Below, one piece after another: positions 8,605 through 16,116 of a stretch of DNA of 58,452 nucleotides. The DNA comes from an uncultured Bacteroidales bacterium (GTDB taxonomy: Bacteria > Bacteroidota > Bacteroidia > Bacteroidales > UBA932). The position numbers and the translations under genes are program-made. The stretch's first letter is position 1. Each line of letters starts with the position of its first letter. The stretch lies in contig ONWU01000029.1 in NCBI GenBank assembly GCA_900321655.1, positions 1-58,452 on the forward strand. The letters are read 5' to 3'. The notes beneath the pieces are model-generated. The model was not told the origin of the DNA, ran no database searches, and worked only from the letters and a program-made list of their open reading frames with translations.

Positions 8605-10259
8605 TAGTTGCGCTGATACAGATACCGCTTGATGCTCTTCTTGGGCGTACGCTCGAAGTCTTCGGGCATCAGCTCTATTTTCTTGATCTGGGCATACTTG
8701 GGAAGCTCGTCATTGATGGCGGGCAGCATGCCGGTGATGCGTTTCTTGAACTCTGAACGGGTGAAGCCGTCCAGCTCTCCCTGGTGCCAGTCCGGATAGA
8801 TGAGCGCGGTGAGGCCGCCGTCGTCTTCCACCACCAGGGAATCTACCACGTAGTTGAAGTTGTTGATGGTGGCTTCCACCTCTTCGGGGTAGATGTTCTG
8901 GCCGGAAGGGCCCAGCACCATGCACTTGGAGCGGCCGCGGAGGAAGAGGTATCCGTCCTCGTCAATCACGCCCATGTCTCCGGTGCGGAACCAGCCGTCT
9001 TCCGTGAAGGAAGCCTTGGTGGCATCCTCGTTCTTGTAGTAACCCAGGCACACGTTGGGACCCTTCACCTGCACCTCGCCGGGAATGTTGCGGGGGTCCG
9101 AAGAGTCTATGCGTACTTCCATATTAAGGGCGGGGCGGCCGGCGGAACCCACCTTCACCTTGTCCCAGTGGGCATAGCAGATGATGGGGGCGCATTCCGT
9201 CATACCGTAGCCCACGGTATAGTGGAAACCAATCTTGTGCAGGAACTTCTCCACCTCCGGGTTGAAGGCGGCGCCTCCCAGGATCACTTCCTCGAACTGG
9301 CCGCCGAAGGCGTTGGTGAGCTCCGTGCAGAACTTGTTCTCGATCACCTTGTCCAGCACCGGGATGCGGCGGTAGAACTTGGTCTTGTCAATCAGGGGCT
9401 TGAGCTTGCTCTTGTACACCTTCTCCATCACCAGCGGAACGGCAATGATGATGTCCGGATGCACCTCGCTGAAGGCCTGCATGATAATCTTCGGGCTGGG
9501 TACGCGGCTGAGGAAATGCACGTGCATGCCGATGGTCATCTCGAAGAGGAACTCGAACATCATTCCGTACATATGGGCCGAAGGCAGCATGGCTACCACG
9601 TTCATGCCGGGTTTCAGCATGGGACAGGCGTCCTTGGCGGCGAACTCGATATTGGAATAGAGGGCGCGGTAGGGAATCATCACACCCTTGGAGAAGCCGG
9701 AGGTGCCGGAGGTGTAGTTGATGATGGCCAGCTGATCTGCGGAATCCTCGTAGTAGTTGAGGTTCTCGGGCTCGAAGTTGTTGGGATAGCGGTGGCCGAA
9801 CTCCTCGTTCAGATGTTCCCGTACCTGGGCCAGCTCTTCGGAGGCGGCATACAGGAACTTGAAGTTGTTGATCTGGACCACGACGGCCAGATCCGGCATT
9901 TCTTCGGCCGACAGGCCCTCCCAGATAACCTCGTCCACAAACAGGACGCGGGCCTCGGAATGGTTGACCAGATAGTGGATATTGCCGGGTTTGAACTCGT
10001 GCAGGATGGGGACGGCAACGGCGCCGTAGGTGATGGCGGCGAGGAAGCTCACGCCCCAGTTGGACTGGTTGCGGGAGCAGATGGCCACCTTGTCTCCTTT
10101 GTGCAGGCCGCACTGCTCAAAAGCGATGTGCAGTTTGGCAATACGGCGGGCGACATCTCTGTAGGCGAGCGTGGCGCCCTGGAAGTTGGTAACGGCGGGA
10201 CGGTCCCAGTTCTTTACCAGACTTTCCTGCAAAATCTTGTTGACAGATCTGAATTCCAT
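8604..10259 (-). CDS. AMP-binding long-chain acyl-CoA synthetase
   Basis: Adenylate-forming ligase of 551 aa activating a fatty acid with ATP and CoA. The P-loop-like signature NYTSGTSGFSKGVMIPY lies at about residue 190, the GYGMTECAP block at about 355, and the hinge region DGWFRTGDMGVIDEDGYLFL with GRSKCMVLGPSGQNIYPEE at 420-460; the C-terminal lysine lies in RTPKKSIKRYL. The order and length fit the FAA1/FadD type common in Bacteroidetes. It lies between an unknown membrane protein (17 bp upstream) and dCMP deaminase. Chain-length preference cannot be judged from sequence alone. Confidence 0.9.
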   Translation of the reverse strand: MEFRSVNKILQESLVKNWDRPAVTNFQGATLAYRDVARRIAKLHIAFEQCGLHKGDKVAICSRNQSNWGVSFLAAITYGAVAVPILHEFKPGNIHYLVNHSEARVLFVDEVIWEGLSAEEMPDLAVVVQINNFKFLYAASEELAQVREHLNEEFGHRYPNNFEPENLNYYEDSADQLAIINYTSGTSGFSKGVMIPYRALYSNIEFAAKDACPMLKPGMNVVAMLPSAHMYGMMFEFLFEMTIGMHVHFLSRVPSPKIIMQAFSEVHPDIIIAVPLVMEKVYKSKLKPLIDKTKFYRRIPVLDKVIENKFCTELTNAFGGQFEEVILGGAAFNPEVEKFLHKIGFHYTVGYGMTECAPIICYAHWDKVKVGSAGRPALNMEVRIDSSDPRNIPGEVQVKGPNVCLGYYKNEDATKASFTEDGWFRTGDMGVIDEDGYLFLRGRSKCMVLGPSGQNIYPEEVEATINNFNYVVDSLVVEDDGGLTALIYPDWHQGELDGFTRSEFKKRITGMLPAINDELPKYAQIKKIELMPEDFERTPKKSIKRYLYQRN

Positions 10260-10276
10260 TATTAATCAAATAGGTT

Positions 10277-12388
10277 TTAGTTCAACTTGTAGTCCCGGGT
10301 GCGGCCGTCGTAGCATTCTCCGCTGATTCCCTTGGACGTTATCTTCAGCTGGGCGTCGGGGCGCAGCATCTTGTTGCCTTCCTCTTTCACCAGAGGTTCT
10401 CCTCCGGCGAAGGGATACACCAGGGTGCGTACGCTGGTTCTCACTACCCAGTAATTCTTTCCTCCGACTTGTATCAGTTCCGGCAGGTTCTTCACCGTTT
10501 CGGGAGCCCGGATGCCCTTCCAGCCTTCGGGTTTCTGGCCGTGCAGGTTGTACCGCTCCAGGCTGTTGTCCTTGTGAAGGATCATGACGGTGTAGCCGCC
10601 TGCGCCGGTGAAGTCGTAGACATCCGGACCCAGGAGCACGGGCTTCGGGAGCTTCACGGGGAATCCTCCCACCCAGTGGCCCAGGCGGTCCAGCAGGTAC
10701 AGTTTATCCGATGCGGCAAACAGGAACTGGATCTTGCCGTTCTTGTAAAAGTCTATGTTCTGTACCCTGCCGCAGAGGGGCTCCTTGAAGGGAATGCCCC
10801 AGACGCCCTTCCCGTTTTCATCGTTCAGGCAGATGGAAAGGCTCTTGTTCTGGTATAGGGTATTGGTTTTTCCGGTATAGTAATTCTGTACGGGGAAGGG
10901 GCCGGCGGGAACGGTGACGGTGGTGTCCCGCTCCATGACCTGCACCTTGCTGCTCTTGATGGTATGGGTGCTGAGCTGGATGCGCATGGCCGGAAGTTCT
11001 CCGGACAGATCCAGCGAAGTGGTGGCGGGAGCGAATCCCGCGCCCAGGGCAAATTGGCTGACGGGTGCGGCCAGGTCTTTCTCCAGCAGTCGGCCCGGAA
11101 GATCCGGCGCGTCCGTGAAGGAACCGTATGCCACAAAGCCTTCCGGCAGAGAAAGCGAGGCATCGGCCAGCCGGTTTTTCAAAGTATATTCCTTGATGGA
11201 AGGGTCCTGGAGGGCCTGTACGGCGGGAGCATCTGCAAAAACGCTCCATTTGCCGCCCAGGGAGGCGCAGAGGGTGTCTACTACGGCGAAGCTTTCCCCG
11301 GCCACCCGCGAGAGGATGCCGCTGTAGAGGTTGGGCGTTCCGCTGCCCAGCTTGAGGTCTTTGGCCGATTTCACCAGCAGGGCTTCCCGGAGTTCTCCCT
11401 TCTCGAAGAAGGCGATGTGCGCCAGTTCCCGGGGCTGGAGGCTGCGGAACCATTCTTCGGCCGACAGGGGCCGGCCGGCCTTGGCCTTGAGGTCTTTGTT
11501 ATACTGGGCCAGGTGCCCGTTGCCGTCTTCCTGCTTGCGGCGGGAGGCGAGGTAGGAATCTACATCGGCAATAGGGACGGCCAGTGCCCAGGCGGTATAA
11601 TAAGGTACGGCTTCGGGGAATTCCGCCATCGGGGCCGATGTTCCCCGGAAAGCGCCGAAAAAGCTGGCGGAAGCCTCTCCGGGAAGGGCCACGCCCTTCA
11701 GGCCGATTTTGTCCGGCTCGCTTTCCTGGATGGTCCAGGCGCTCCAGGCGGTGAGGTCCTTGACGAACTCGCTCTTGCGGTATTCTTTTCCGGCGAAGGT
11801 TTGCAGCAGCTTGGAGGCGTGGGCGTGGGACACCAGCACCACGGCCTGGCCGGAGACGTGGGCCACCAGATCCTGCAGGCGGCGGGTGCCCAGGATGGAC
11901 AGGCCCTCTTCCAGGTGGCGGGCCCCGGCGTTCACAAAGGTTTCCGAACGGGAGGCCAGCAGGAACCCTTCTTTCTCCAGGGTTTTGAGGCCGGCTCTGG
12001 CGGCCAGCTTCTTGGAAAGGGTGTCTGAAGGATGGATTTGTGCGGCCACCAGGGGAACCAGGGTGCCGCTGTTGTGCAGTGAAACGGCCATCTTGCGGCG
12101 GCCCAGGGATTGGAGGAAATCCATAAAGGCTTCATTTCCCGGGGCGATGAGGCCTTGCAGCAGGCCGGTGGAATCTGAGAGGATGCGGGCGGCTTTGGCG
12201 CTGCCGTCAAAGACGAAAACGGCGGCGGCATCCGAGGGAACGGCCCTCAGAACGGTCCAGCCCGTGGGGGCCGGGGCCGCAGAAGATTCCTGCGGAACCT
12301 GCGTGTACAATTTGATGACGGCAAACACAATGCCTGCCAGAAGTACAGCTACTAACGCTACGGCTGCTATAGTGCTTCGTCTTGCCAT
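10277..12388 (-). CDS. uncharacterised membrane-anchored periplasmic protein with a beta-propeller-like C-terminus
   Basis: Not assigned to a known function. The 703-aa product starts at ATG 12388 (MARRSTIAAVALVA); an upstream TTG is possible but falls inside the -7 promoter element. A single N-terminal membrane helix (about 8-28) is followed by a large domain starting WTVLRAVPSDAAAVFVFDGS, which resembles the family annotated DUF3352 in other bacteria (from memory, not checked). The last 200 residues contain repeated short strands (NIDFYKNGKIQFLFAASDKL, PDVYDFTGAGGYTVMILHKD) that look like PQQ/WD-type propeller blades. It leads the unit with acyl-CoA synthetase, dCMP deaminase and S41 protease. 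No catalytic motif is visible. Confidence 0.75.
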   Translation of the reverse strand: MARRSTIAAVALVAVLLAGIVFAVIKLYTQVPQESSAAPAPTGWTVLRAVPSDAAAVFVFDGSAKAARILSDSTGLLQGLIAPGNEAFMDFLQSLGRRKMAVSLHNSGTLVPLVAAQIHPSDTLSKKLAARAGLKTLEKEGFLLASRSETFVNAGARHLEEGLSILGTRRLQDLVAHVSGQAVVLVSHAHASKLLQTFAGKEYRKSEFVKDLTAWSAWTIQESEPDKIGLKGVALPGEASASFFGAFRGTSAPMAEFPEAVPYYTAWALAVPIADVDSYLASRRKQEDGNGHLAQYNKDLKAKAGRPLSAEEWFRSLQPRELAHIAFFEKGELREALLVKSAKDLKLGSGTPNLYSGILSRVAGESFAVVDTLCASLGGKWSVFADAPAVQALQDPSIKEYTLKNRLADASLSLPEGFVAYGSFTDAPDLPGRLLEKDLAAPVSQFALGAGFAPATTSLDLSGELPAMRIQLSTHTIKSSKVQVMERDTTVTVPAGPFPVQNYYTGKTNTLYQNKSLSICLNDENGKGVWGIPFKEPLCGRVQNIDFYKNGKIQFLFAASDKLYLLDRLGHWVGGFPVKLPKPVLLGPDVYDFTGAGGYTVMILHKDNSLERYNLHGQKPEGWKGIRAPETVKNLPELIQVGGKNYWVVRTSVRTLVYPFAGGEPLVKEEGNKMLRPDAQLKITSKGISGECYDGRTRDYKLN

Positions 12389-12394
12389 ATTATG

Positions 12395-12402
12395 CAAAGT
12401 TA
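12395..12402 (-). promoter_or_regulatory. -7 type element for the leftward unit
   Basis: On the minus strand this reads TAACTTTG, matching TAnnTTTG, and ends 6 nt before the ATG at 12388. No clear -33 TTTG is seen. Transcription would start at or almost at the start codon. A rightward element lies 12 bp away. Confidence 0.55.
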
Positions 12403-12414
12403 ATCATTTTTTCG

Positions 12415-12422
12415 TATCTTTG
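12415..12422 (+). promoter_or_regulatory. -7 type element for the EEP lipoprotein gene
   Basis: TATCTTTG matches TAnnTTTG and lies 20 nt before the ATG at 12443. It is divergent from the element at 12395-12402. Confidence 0.5.
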
Positions 12423-12442
12423 CCTTATTAGTACTAATTACC

Positions 12443-13276
12443 ATGAAAAAACTAACCCTAGTTCTGGCGGCTCTTCTGCCCCTTCTGGTTTCCTGCAATC
12501 AGGAACCTGCCACTGTTAAAGTTATGTCCTACAACATCCGTTACGGCACGGCCGATGACGGAGACTACATCTGGGCCAATCGCCGGGATGCAGCCGTTGC
12601 CATGATTCAGGACCAGGACCCGCTGGTTTTCGGCGTGCAGGAAGCCCTGGATTTCCAGCTGGAATACCTTGAGGAGAACTGCCCCGGTTACAAACACGTG
12701 GGTGTAGGTCGTGAGGACGGCGTGTCCGACGGAGAACATATGGCCGTCTTCTACAACAGCGAGAAGGCCGAACTGGTGAACTGGGGAACGTACTGGCTGT
12801 CGGAGACGCCGGATGTGCCGTCCCTGGGCTGGGATGCGGCCTGCAAGAGAACCGCCACCTGGACGCTCATCAAGGATCTGACTACCGGCAAGCACTTCTA
12901 TTTTGTGAATACGCACCTGGACCATGTGGGAAAGGAAGCCCGCCGCAACGGCCTTGTCCTTCTGGTGGAGAGAATCGGCGCCATGAACCCCGAGGGCTAT
13001 CCTATGATTCTTTGCGGAGACTTTAACGTCTATCCCACAGACCCTTGCCTGAAGGATCTCCGCGGCCTGATGCTGGATGCCCGTGAAACCGCCACGGTGA
13101 CGGATGAGGGTACCACCTGGCACAACTGGGGCAAGGTGGACGGCACGCCCGGAATCGACTATATCTTCTACAAGGGCTTCAAGGCCTGCGACTCTTTCCA
13201 GCGCGTTACCCAGCCCTATAACGGCGTCAACTACGTTTCGGACCACTATCCCGTCACGGCCGTGCTGCAGTATTAG
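12443..13276 (+). CDS. endonuclease/exonuclease/phosphatase (EEP) family lipoprotein
   Basis: A 277-aa phosphohydrolase of the DNase I-like fold. The signal peptide MKKLTLVLAALLPLLVSC ends in a lipobox, so it is exported and lipidated. The fold motifs appear in order: VMSYNIRYG (metal-site Asn), VFGVQEAL (metal-ligand Glu), VNTHLDHVG, ILCGDFNVYP (Asp and Asn) and the final SDHYPVTAVL (catalytic His). Many Bacteroidetes carry such secreted proteins; they may act on nucleic acids, phospholipids or sugar phosphates, and the substrate cannot be deduced. The gene stands alone between a divergent promoter and a strong terminator. Confidence 0.9.
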   Translation: MKKLTLVLAALLPLLVSCNQEPATVKVMSYNIRYGTADDGDYIWANRRDAAVAMIQDQDPLVFGVQEALDFQLEYLEENCPGYKHVGVGREDGVSDGEHMAVFYNSEKAELVNWGTYWLSETPDVPSLGWDAACKRTATWTLIKDLTTGKHFYFVNTHLDHVGKEARRNGLVLLVERIGAMNPEGYPMILCGDFNVYPTDPCLKDLRGLMLDARETATVTDEGTTWHNWGKVDGTPGIDYIFYKGFKACDSFQRVTQPYNGVNYVSDHYPVTAVLQY

Positions 13277-13297
13277 ACCGAGAGGGAAATACAAAAG

Positions 13298-13329
13298 AAA
13301 AACCGGAGTTCCTGTGAGCTCCGGTTTTT
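13298..13329. terminator. bidirectional intrinsic terminator
   Basis: Stem AAAAACCGGAG (13298-13308) pairs with CTCCGGTTTTT (13319-13329), giving a T-run on either strand. It can end the EEP transcript (+) and transcripts arriving from the lptB side (-). A hairpin of almost the same sequence follows rpsU at 18560-18593. Confidence 0.85.
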
Positions 13330-13368
13330 ACTTACCTATTATTAACTAAACCAACTAAAACTAACCGT
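13298..13368 (-). ncRNA. candidate sigma54-dependent small RNA, about 70 nt
   Basis: The interval between a sigma54-like promoter (13379-13395) and the intrinsic terminator (13298-13329) has no credible ORF. A start about 12 nt past the -12 GC falls near 13368, giving a U-rich, largely unstructured 5' portion of about 40 nt (GGUUAGUUUUAGUUGGUUUA) followed by the terminator hairpin. This is the layout of a bacterial regulatory RNA. The endpoints are inferred and no expression evidence is available. Confidence 0.4.
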
Positions 13369-13378
13369 GGCTAGTTAA

Positions 13379-13395
13379 TGCAAGCGGCGTGCCAA
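13379..13395 (-). promoter_or_regulatory. sigma54-type -24/-12 promoter
   Basis: The minus strand reads TTGGCACGCCGCTTGCA, a full match to TGGCAC-N5-TTGCA with the -24 GG and -12 GC correctly spaced. It begins 4 nt beyond the lptB stop and points away from lptB toward the terminator at 13298-13329. The only gene beyond, EEP, is on the opposite strand, so no protein gene is its obvious target. Confidence 0.55.
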
Positions 13396-13398
13396 ACT

Positions 13399-14202
13399 TT
13401 ATATTTCGTGTTCCCTTTCTACTTCGGCCCGGGCTCTTTCCACTGATTTAGAGCGTTTCAAGACAAAGCCGGAACCCAGGTACTTGGTGCGGACGTCCTC
13501 ATCGGCCGCCAGTTCTTCCGGCGTACCGGACTGCAGGATGACGCCCTCGTACAGGAGGTATGCACGGTCTGTGATGGCCAGGGTTTCACCCACGTTGTGG
13601 TCTGTGATGATGACGCCGATGTTGCGGTATTTGAGCTTGGCGATGATGTACTGGATGTCCTCCACGGCAATGGGGTCCACTCCGGCGAAGGGTTCGTCCA
13701 GGAGGATGAACTTGGGGTCTACGGCCAGGGCCCTTGCAATCTCGCAGCGGCGGCGTTCGCCACCGGAGAGCTGGATGCCCAGGGACTTCCTCACCTTGGA
13801 CAGATTGAACTCATCTATGAGGTTTTCCATCCTCTCTATCCTTTCAATCTTGGTCATATCCTGGGTGCTCTTGGCCAGCTCCATCACGGAAAGGATGTTG
13901 TCTTCCACGGACATTTTGCGGAACACCGAGGCCTCCTGAGGGAGGTAGCCGATTCCTTTCTGGGCCCGCTGGTACATCGGCAGGGTGGTGATTTCCGTGG
14001 TGTTGCCTTCGTCATCGTCCAGGTAGATGTTGCCCCCGTTGGGCTTCACCTGGCCGGTGATCATGTAGAAACTGGTGGTTTTACCGGCACCGTTGGGGCC
14101 CAGGAATCCCACGATCTCTCCCTGCTGCACCTCCATCGACACGCCCTTCACTACGGTGCGGACGCCATATTTCTTGATTAACTGTTCGGCTCTGAGTCTC
14201 AT
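13399..14202 (-). CDS. lptB: LPS export ABC transporter ATP-binding protein LptB
   Basis: Cytoplasmic ATPase that powers extraction of lipopolysaccharide from the inner membrane with LptFG. 267 aa. Walker A is [11 protein letters not shown] (about 34-44), the Q-loop region reads [19 protein letters not shown] (an LptB hallmark), the signature is [15 protein letters not shown], Walker B is [13 protein letters not shown] and the switch histidine sits in [10 protein letters not shown] roughly 20-residue charged C-terminal tail makes it slightly longer than the E. coli protein. It lies 3 bp downstream of dnaX in one leftward unit. Confidence 0.96.
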   Translation of the reverse strand: MRLRAEQLIKKYGVRTVVKGVSMEVQQGEIVGFLGPNGAGKTTSFYMITGQVKPNGGNIYLDDDEGNTTEITTLPMYQRAQKGIGYLPQEASVFRKMSVEDNILSVMELAKSTQDMTKIERIERMENLIDEFNLSKVRKSLGIQLSGGERRRCEIARALAVDPKFILLDEPFAGVDPIAVEDIQYIIAKLKYRNIGVIITDHNVGETLAITDRAYLLYEGVILQSGTPEELAADEDVRTKYLGSGFVLKRSKSVERARAEVEREHEI

Positions 14203-14205
14203 AGG

Positions 14206-15894
14206 CTACTTGGTATCCAGGCCCATATCGGCCACAAAGGCGCGTACCTCCGGATTTTTCTCCATCAGGTCCTTGGCTTTTTCTTCGGGCATATAGGGCA
14301 CTTTTTCTATTTCTTCCATCGGGGTTACGGAAACCAGCACATTCACCTTGGTGCAGGTGACCAGCTCCCTCAGCTTGTTTTCCAGCTCCCGGAGCATCTT
14401 CTCTTCCACCCACTGCTTCTGGGCTTCGTTGGTAACGAAGAATTCCACCAGTTTGGTTCCGTTCTCTTCGGAAAGCTGGATGTTGCCGCTCTGCAGCATG
14501 CTCTGAAGGCGCGGCTTGGAACTGTACTGGCCGGCCAGTTCCTTCCACTTGAGGCGGACCACCTCGTCTTCCGGAAGAGCCTTGCTTTCTGCCACGGTTT
14601 CCACCGGCGCTTCCTCCTCCTTCTTCTCTTCCATCAGTGCGCTCATCGAGAGGGCCGATCCGGTTTTGGGTGTTCTGCGGCGGACCGGGGCTTCGGCCTG
14701 CGGGGCCGGTTCGGGTTTAACCTCGGGTTTCACCTCTGGAACCGGGGCTGGTTTCACCTCCGGTGCCGGGGCGGTGGCGACGACGGGCTTGTCTGAGGGC
14801 TTGCCCATCAGGTAGCTCAGACGCATCAGGGTGAACTCTATGTGCAGGCGGGGATTCACGGCCGCCTTGTAACCGGTTTCACAGGCGGTGGTGATGCCCA
14901 GGGCCTCGTACAGGAACTGGTGGGAGCAGCGGGAGGCTTGCTCCTGGTAGAGTTTTTTGAGGGAATCCGGCAGCTCCAGCAGGGGTTCCAGCCCTCCGGT
15001 CTTGGCCACCACCAGGTTGCGGAGGTGGCTGGACAGGGAGCCCACGAAATGGAGGGCGTTGAAGCCCTTGGCCAGGATTTCGTCAAAGGTGAGGAAAGCC
15101 TGGGCGTAGTTGCCCGTGAGGAAATTCTCCACCAGCTGGAAGCAGTACTTGTAGTCCAGTACACCGAGGTTCCGGATAACATCTTCGTATTTTACCGTGG
15201 TGCCGCAGAAGGCCACCGTCTGGTCAAAGATGGTGAGGGCGTCGCGCATGGCGCCATCGGCCTTGGAGGCTATCTCGTGCAGGGATTCGTCGTCTATGGT
15301 GATGCCTTCCTTCTGGGCAATGCCGCGAAGGTTTTTCACCATGTCCGGGATGCTGATGCGGTTGAAATCGTATGTCTGGCAGCGGCTCAGGATGGTGGGC
15401 AGGATCTTGTGCTTTTCCGTGGTGGCCAGGATGAAGATGGCGTGTGCCGGCGGCTCTTCCAGGGTTTTGAGGAAGGCGTTGAAGGCACTCTGGGACAGCA
15501 TATGCACCTCGTCTATGATGTACACGCTGTACTTGCCCACCTGCGGCGGCACCTGCACCTGCTCCATCAGGGTTTTGATGTCCTCCACGGAGTTGTTGGA
15601 GGCGGCATCCAGCTCGTGGATGCAGTAGCTTCTCCCTTCCTGGAAGCTGACGCAGGACTCGCATTCTCCGCACGGCTCCATCTCCGGCCCGGGATGGGCG
15701 CAGTTGATCATCTTGGCGAAGATACGCGCCGTGGTGGTTTTACCCACGCCCCTGGGTCCGCAGAAAAGGTATGCGTGCGCCAACTGCCCCCTCCGGATGG
15801 AGTTGGAAAGGGTGCGCGCGATGGTGTCCTGGCCGATCAGGGATTCGAAGGAGTCCGGCCTGTACTTCCTTGCCGATACGATGTAGTCGCTCAT
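14206..15894 (-). CDS. dnaX: DNA polymerase III subunit gamma/tau
   Basis: Clamp-loader ATPase subunit, 562 aa. Walker A is GPRGVGKTTTARIFAKMINC, the zinc-binding cysteines lie in MEPCGECESC, and DEVHMLSQSAFNAFLKTLEE carries Walker B. The conserved collar domain is followed at about 365-430 by a Pro/Ala/Glu-rich linker and a tau-type C-terminal region. No A-run suited to programmed frameshifting was seen, so a separate gamma form is not predicted. A TATCTTTG element lies just upstream, and lptB follows after 3 bp. Confidence 0.96.
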   Translation of the reverse strand: MSDYIVSARKYRPDSFESLIGQDTIARTLSNSIRRGQLAHAYLFCGPRGVGKTTTARIFAKMINCAHPGPEMEPCGECESCVSFQEGRSYCIHELDAASNNSVEDIKTLMEQVQVPPQVGKYSVYIIDEVHMLSQSAFNAFLKTLEEPPAHAIFILATTEKHKILPTILSRCQTYDFNRISIPDMVKNLRGIAQKEGITIDDESLHEIASKADGAMRDALTIFDQTVAFCGTTVKYEDVIRNLGVLDYKYCFQLVENFLTGNYAQAFLTFDEILAKGFNALHFVGSLSSHLRNLVVAKTGGLEPLLELPDSLKKLYQEQASRCSHQFLYEALGITTACETGYKAAVNPRLHIEFTLMRLSYLMGKPSDKPVVATAPAPEVKPAPVPEVKPEVKPEPAPQAEAPVRRRTPKTGSALSMSALMEEKKEEEAPVETVAESKALPEDEVVRLKWKELAGQYSSKPRLQSMLQSGNIQLSEENGTKLVEFFVTNEAQKQWVEEKMLRELENKLRELVTCTKVNVLVSVTPMEEIEKVPYMPEEKAKDLMEKNPEVRAFVADMGLDTK

Positions 15895-15900
15895 AGACTA

Positions 15901-15908
15901 CAAAGATA
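15901..15908 (-). promoter_or_regulatory. -7 type element for dnaX-lptB
   Basis: The minus strand reads TATCTTTG and ends 6 nt before the dnaX ATG at 15894, predicting a near-leaderless transcript. No clear -33 element was found. Confidence 0.5.
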
Positions 15909-15976
15909 AGAAAAAGCGCGGAATATCCTTCGCCCTTTTCCCCTTTTCACAGGGTGTTTTTCTTTCTCAGACAGAC

Positions 15977-16114
15977 TTTTGGGCCAGGTGGGCACCACTT
16001 TTGGGCCAGGTGGGATTTTGTGCCACCTACCACGCCCATCGATTCCCAGGCACAAGCCTTGTGTGGCATATTAAGAGGGCCAGGTGGTACAGCTAAAAAC
16101 CCACCTGGCCCAAA
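15977..16114. repeat. left cluster of TTTTGGGCCAGGTGGG repeats, with a hairpin
   Basis: Two direct copies of TTTTGGGCCAGGTGGG lie at 15977-15992 and 15999-16014. A shorter copy, GGGCCAGGTGG (16077-16087), faces an inverted one, CCCACCTGGCCCAAA (16100-16114). The last two form an 11-bp perfect stem (16077-16087 with 16101-16111) just past the M64 stop and may act as its transcription end. Otherwise the dnaX-M64 gap (15895-16116) holds only the dnaX promoter and a small palindrome near CACAAGCCTTGTG. Confidence 0.8.
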
Positions 16115-16116
16115 GA

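Noticed and set aside
14206-15894. Programmed frameshift producing a gamma form of DnaX
   Set aside because: No A-run or downstream stem of the E. coli kind was seen near the end of the ATPase region.
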